From Qipengyuania sp. ABI-127-1 (GTDB taxonomy: Bacteria > Pseudomonadota > Alphaproteobacteria > Sphingomonadales > Sphingomonadaceae): 64,000 nucleotides of DNA. The notes beneath the pieces were generated by a model. That model saw nothing but the letters and a program-made list of their open reading frames with translations. It ran no database searches and was not told the DNA's origin. A program made the position numbers and the translations under genes. Positions within the stretch are counted from its first letter, which is position 1. Each line of letters opens with the position of its first letter. Where the stretch lies: assembly GCA_022953095.1 (NCBI GenBank), contig JALJCR010000001.1:806001-870000 (forward strand), written 5' to 3'. Of the stretch, positions 60,746-64,000 are shown in pieces.

Positions 60746-63700
60746 CCATGCAAAAGCGGATTGCCAGGAGCCTCGACCGGGCCAGGTCGCATTACACCGT
60801 CCTCGTTATCGGTTCGGGCTATGGTGCGGGCGTTGCCGCGTCGCGTCTGGCACGTGCCGGGCAGGATGTCTGCGTTCTCGAGCGGGGCAAGGAACTGCTG
60901 CCGGGCGAGTATCCGGACAGGATTTCCGAAACTCAGGGCTCGGTCCAGATCAATGCGAAGGGCGGACGCATCGGCGAGCCGGACGCGCTGTTCGAAGTCC
61001 ATGCGAATGACGACCAGTATGCGCTGGTCGGCTGCGGGCTCGGCGGCACCTCGCTGATCAACGCCAATGTCTCGCTCGAACTCGACAAACGCCTGCTCGA
61101 CCAGGCCCACTGGCCTGCGGCCTTCCGCGACAATCCGCATGAGATCGACGCGTATTACGAGCGCGCCCGCGAGATGCTCGCTCCCAATCCCTATCCGGAC
61201 AGCCATCCGGCATTGGGGAAGCTGGAGGCGCTGGAACATTCGGCCAAGGCGATGGGCAAGCGGTTCTACAAGACGCCCATCAACGTCACTTTCGAAGACA
61301 AGCTCAACCGGTTCGGTGTGCCACAACCGGCCTGCACCAATTGCGGCGATTGCGTATCGGGCTGCAATGTGGGTGCCAAGAACACCACCTTGATGAACTA
61401 TCTGCCCGATGCGGCGAATCACGGTGCGGAAATCTTCACCCAGGCCAAGGTACTGTGGATCGAGCGTTGCGGCGACATTTGGCGCGTCCATATCGAACCC
61501 AACGGCACGGATGCGCCGACAGGCCCTGGCAGCATCACGGCCGATCATGTCATTCTCGGCGCCGGTGCGCTGGGTTCGACCGAAATCCTGCTGCGCTCGC
61601 GCGGCAAGGGGCTCGCACTTTCCGATCGCCTGGGAGCAGGCTTCTCCGGCAATGGCGATGCGCTGGGTTTCGCTTATGACAGCTATCTCAAGGCCGAAAA
61701 AGAAGGCGACGAGCTGACCGCCAAGCCGCTCTATGCGATCGGTGTCGGTGCTTCGGATATTGCGAAAGACGCCTATCCCGGCCCTTGCATAACCGGCGTG
61801 ATCGACATGCGCGGGACGAAGGACCCGGCCAAGGGCCTCGTAATCGAGGAGGGTGTGGCGCCGGGCATTCTCGCAGCCGCGCTCGCCCCCGCTTTTTTCT
61901 TCGGGGAGGCGCTGGCGGATGGTTTCACCCGCTTCGGCATGGATCAGGTAAAACCCCGCCTGATGGACGCCAAGGCCATGGGCGAAGCGCTGCAGACCGA
62001 TCCCGGAAATATCGCCGAATGGGCCTATAAGGGGCCGATGGCGCGAACCCAGACCTATCTGGTGATGAGCGTGGACAATGCCGGTGGACAACTCGCTCTC
62101 GAAAACGATCGGCTGACGATCCACTGGTCCGGCGCGGGCGAACAGCGCACCTACCGCCGCGATGACGACAAGATGCGCGAAGCCGCGGAAGCGATCGATG
62201 CGCAATATTTTTCCGACCCGCTGTGGAGCGATCCGTTCGGCAAAAAGCTGATTACCGTTCATCCCATCGGCGGCTGCGGCATGGGTGACGATGCAAGCCG
62301 CGGTGTGGTCGACGATACGTGCCGCGTATTCGCTGGCCGCACGGGTGCCGATGTTCACGAGGGGCTGTATGTTTGCGACGGTGCGGCGCTTCCGGGTTCG
62401 GTAGGGGTCAACCCGCTGCTGACCATTACCGCCGTGGCCGAGCGCGCGGTCGAGAAACTCGCTCTGAGGCAGGGTTGGACGATCGAGTATGCTCTGGGAG
62501 CCGAAAGCCCGTTGCCTGAAACGCAAGCTGCCACAGAGCCGGCTTCGGAGCCAGCGTCAGAGCCCGTTCTCGCGGCGGGTGCCGATACATTGCGCCTCGG
62601 CGTCGCCAAATGGGTCGCGGGTCACGCCATCGATCCGGTATCCCGTGGGATCGAGGAGGCGGCACTGCATTATGAAAGCGGCGCGCTCGACAAAGGAAAG
62701 GCGGCGATACGCCGACTGGTGATGAATCATCCGGCGGCCATGAGCCCGGGACTTTCCTTCACCGAAACGATGGCCGGGCATATCAGCGCCACCGGATGCC
62801 ATCATCATCCCTGCAGTAAGGCAGAACGCATTCGCGACGACTATGCGAATGGCGAAGCCTGGGGACGGACAGAAGCAAGTGGATGCAGTTTCCTGCTGAC
62901 AGTGGCGACCGACAATGTCCACCGCATGATCGAGGACAGTCAGCATCGCTCGCGCATCACCGGCACCGTTACGGTGAGCGCCATTTCGCCCGATCCGCTG
63001 CCGGTGCGTGACGGCACCTTTCGTCTGCTGATTGCCGATCCGGCCAGGGCGGAAAGCTGGAAAATGCTGTATGAGATGGTGCTGGAAGGCCCCGATGGCC
63101 CTATTCACTTTCAGGGTTTCAAGACGCTGGAACAGCGAAGCCAGTCCGATCCCTGGACCGATCTCACTACGCTGTTCGTGACCTTGCGCCACGGCGAGGA
63201 CGCTTCCGGCGATTTGATCGGTCGCGGTGTTCTCAGGCTCGGCATCGACGAGTTCATGCGTCAGCTCACGACGATCAGGCTTCATGCCTCCGGCAGTCTG
63301 ATCGGATATATCGTGAACCTCATCCCGCGCGCTAAGAAGGCGATTGAGACCTATTTTTTCGCGAAATATGCAGGGTTCTTCGCGATGACCGTGTTCCGCG
63401 CCTATGGCGGCATGCTGGCCACGCTGAATGACTTCGCGGGTAAGGATGCAGCCAAGCTGGTGGCGCGCGAACTGCGCCTTCCGCCCGCCGAAAACCACAT
63501 CGTGCCCACTGGCGACGGCGTGAATATCGGCCTCACCCGCTATCGCGGCGGCTCGCGCGGGCCGCTGGTACTGGCACCCGGCTTCTCGGTCCGCGCATCG
63601 AGCTTCGCAACCCCGGCGGTGGAAGAGAACCTTGCCGAAAGCCTCGTTGCGCAGGGTTACGATGTGTGGCTGTTCGATTATCGCGCCAGCGCCGATGCCG

Positions 63701-64000
63701 GCAACGATCTCCAGCATCCACCCGAATTCACCATCGACGCCATAGCCCGCCACGACTGGCCTGCTGCGATCGCGAAAATCCGTGCCGTTTCAGGGGCGCC
63801 AAGCGTACAGGCACTTGCCCATTGCGTCGGTTCGATGAGCCTTTTGATGGGCATCGGCGCGGGATGGGTTTCGGGCATTCGTTCGCTGATTTCCTCGCAG
63901 CTTACCCTGCATCCGGTCACGGACTGGCTCAATTACCTCAAGGCCGATCTCGGTGTGGCCGGGGCGTTGGGGCAGATATCGCTTCTCGATGGTCATCTGG
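60742..64000 (+). CDS. GMC oxidoreductase - alpha/beta hydrolase fusion, 3' end beyond window
   Basis: At least 1086 residues; ATG overlaps the phosphoesterase stop (ATGA). GMC/cholesterol-oxidase-like N-part: FAD motif VIGSGYGAGVAASRLARAG (GSGYGAG at 24-30), a Cys cluster CTNCGDCVSGCNVG near 199, and the C-terminal HPIGGCGMGDD...GLYVCDGAALPGSVGVNP. From about 900 an alpha/beta hydrolase with LVLAPGFSVRAS and elbow AHCVGS, where the nucleophile position is Cys1028 instead of Ser, as in PHA synthases. Similar fusions are known in actinobacteria and sphingomonads; substrate probably a sterol-like or lipid alcohol/ester, by inference. Confidence 0.88.
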   Translation, partial: MTMQKRIARSLDRARSHYTVLVIGSGYGAGVAASRLARAGQDVCVLERGKELLPGEYPDRISETQGSVQINAKGGRIGEPDALFEVHANDDQYALVGCGLGGTSLINANVSLELDKRLLDQAHWPAAFRDNPHEIDAYYERAREMLAPNPYPDSHPALGKLEALEHSAKAMGKRFYKTPINVTFEDKLNRFGVPQPACTNCGDCVSGCNVGAKNTTLMNYLPDAANHGAEIFTQAKVLWIERCGDIWRVHIEPNGTDAPTGPGSITADHVILGAGALGSTEILLRSRGKGLALSDRLGAGFSGNGDALGFAYDSYLKAEKEGDELTAKPLYAIGVGASDIAKDAYPGPCITGVIDMRGTKDPAKGLVIEEGVAPGILAAALAPAFFFGEALADGFTRFGMDQVKPRLMDAKAMGEALQTDPGNIAEWAYKGPMARTQTYLVMSVDNAGGQLALENDRLTIHWSGAGEQRTYRRDDDKMREAAEAIDAQYFSDPLWSDPFGKKLITVHPIGGCGMGDDASRGVVDDTCRVFAGRTGADVHEGLYVCDGAALPGSVGVNPLLTITAVAERAVEKLALRQGWTIEYALGAESPLPETQAATEPASEPASEPVLAAGADTLRLGVAKWVAGHAIDPVSRGIEEAALHYESGALDKGKAAIRRLVMNHPAAMSPGLSFTETMAGHISATGCHHHPCSKAERIRDDYANGEAWGRTEASGCSFLLTVATDNVHRMIEDSQHRSRITGTVTVSAISPDPLPVRDGTFRLLIADPARAESWKMLYEMVLEGPDGPIHFQGFKTLEQRSQSDPWTDLTTLFVTLRHGEDASGDLIGRGVLRLGIDEFMRQLTTIRLHASGSLIGYIVNLIPRAKKAIETYFFAKYAGFFAMTVFRAYGGMLATLNDFAGKDAAKLVARELRLPPAENHIVPTGDGVNIGLTRYRGGSRGPLVLAPGFSVRASSFATPAVEENLAESLVAQGYDVWLFDYRASADAGNDLQHPPEFTIDAIARHDWPAAIAKIRAVSGAPSVQALAHCVGSMSLLMGIGAGWVSGIRSLISSQLTLHPVTDWLNYLKADLGVAGALGQISLLDGHL

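Noticed and set aside
60631..62526. 631-codon minus-strand open frame
   Set aside because: Shadow of the GMC oxidoreductase fusion; no recognisable domain.
1..64000. CRISPR array, rRNA operon, replication origin or complete prophage
   Set aside because: No regularly spaced repeats, rRNA sequence, DnaA-box cluster or run of phage structural genes was seen.

Overview
The window comes from a high-GC alphaproteobacterium, most likely a sphingomonad of the Erythrobacter/Altererythrobacter type. This rests on the sphingomonad-style TonB-dependent receptors, class I PHB synthase with an adjacent phasin, LptF-LptG layout, CysD-CysNC and a DUF6289-like peptide; the genus is inference. Codon use and GC content are uniform in the housekeeping parts and visibly lower in GC over about 20.1-29.9 kb.

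Layout. 1-11.6 kb is ordinary chromosome: a cut-off acetyltransferase-like gene, a membrane desaturase, a small lipoprotein, GNAT-LptG-LptF, ClpS, a phasin with a histone-H1-like front, PHB synthase, an AlaC-type aminotransferase, a winged-helix regulator and an enoyl-CoA hydratase. 11.6-15.2 kb (VOC protein, RsgA, an HTH protein, a DUF6289-like peptide) lies between two imperfect copies of the enoyl-CoA hydratase 3' end. A MarR regulator and an S9 peptidase follow, then a thioesterase, tRNA-Cys and tRNA-Thr.

From tRNA-Thr to about 46.6 kb the DNA is accessory. It starts with a truncated ArdC-like gene. Module A (20.1-29.9 kb, lower GC) encodes phenylalanine hydroxylase, pterin carbinolamine dehydratase, proline dehydrogenase, an amidase, a TonB receptor, a nitroreductase, Lrp and AraC regulators, and a broken aromatic aminotransferase; it looks like uptake and breakdown of a Phe/Pro-containing amide or peptide. 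A 2.2-kb IS1595-family element with cargo genes and matching terminal repeats (29.90-32.12 kb) cuts the aminotransferase. Module B (32.7-45.9 kb) encodes a Tat-exported amine oxidase, cytochrome c, a cupin, two alpha/beta hydrolases, a TetR regulator, a TonB receptor, a dimethylformamidase-like enzyme and a DAO-type oxidase. A palindrome of the form CGATA-NN-TATCG sits in front of three of its transcription units, so the module is probably one TetR-controlled system for an amide/amine-containing compound.

46.6-64 kb returns to chromosomal metabolism: CysNC and CysD, a LuxR-type regulator next to a perfect 18-bp palindrome, a two-protein acyl-CoA dehydrogenase, an aldehyde dehydrogenase, a fused 5-oxoprolinase/hydantoinase, and a tightly coupled operon of serine hydrolase, metallophosphoesterase and a GMC oxidoreductase-alpha/beta hydrolase fusion that runs off the end. 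No CRISPR array, rRNA or replication origin was seen.
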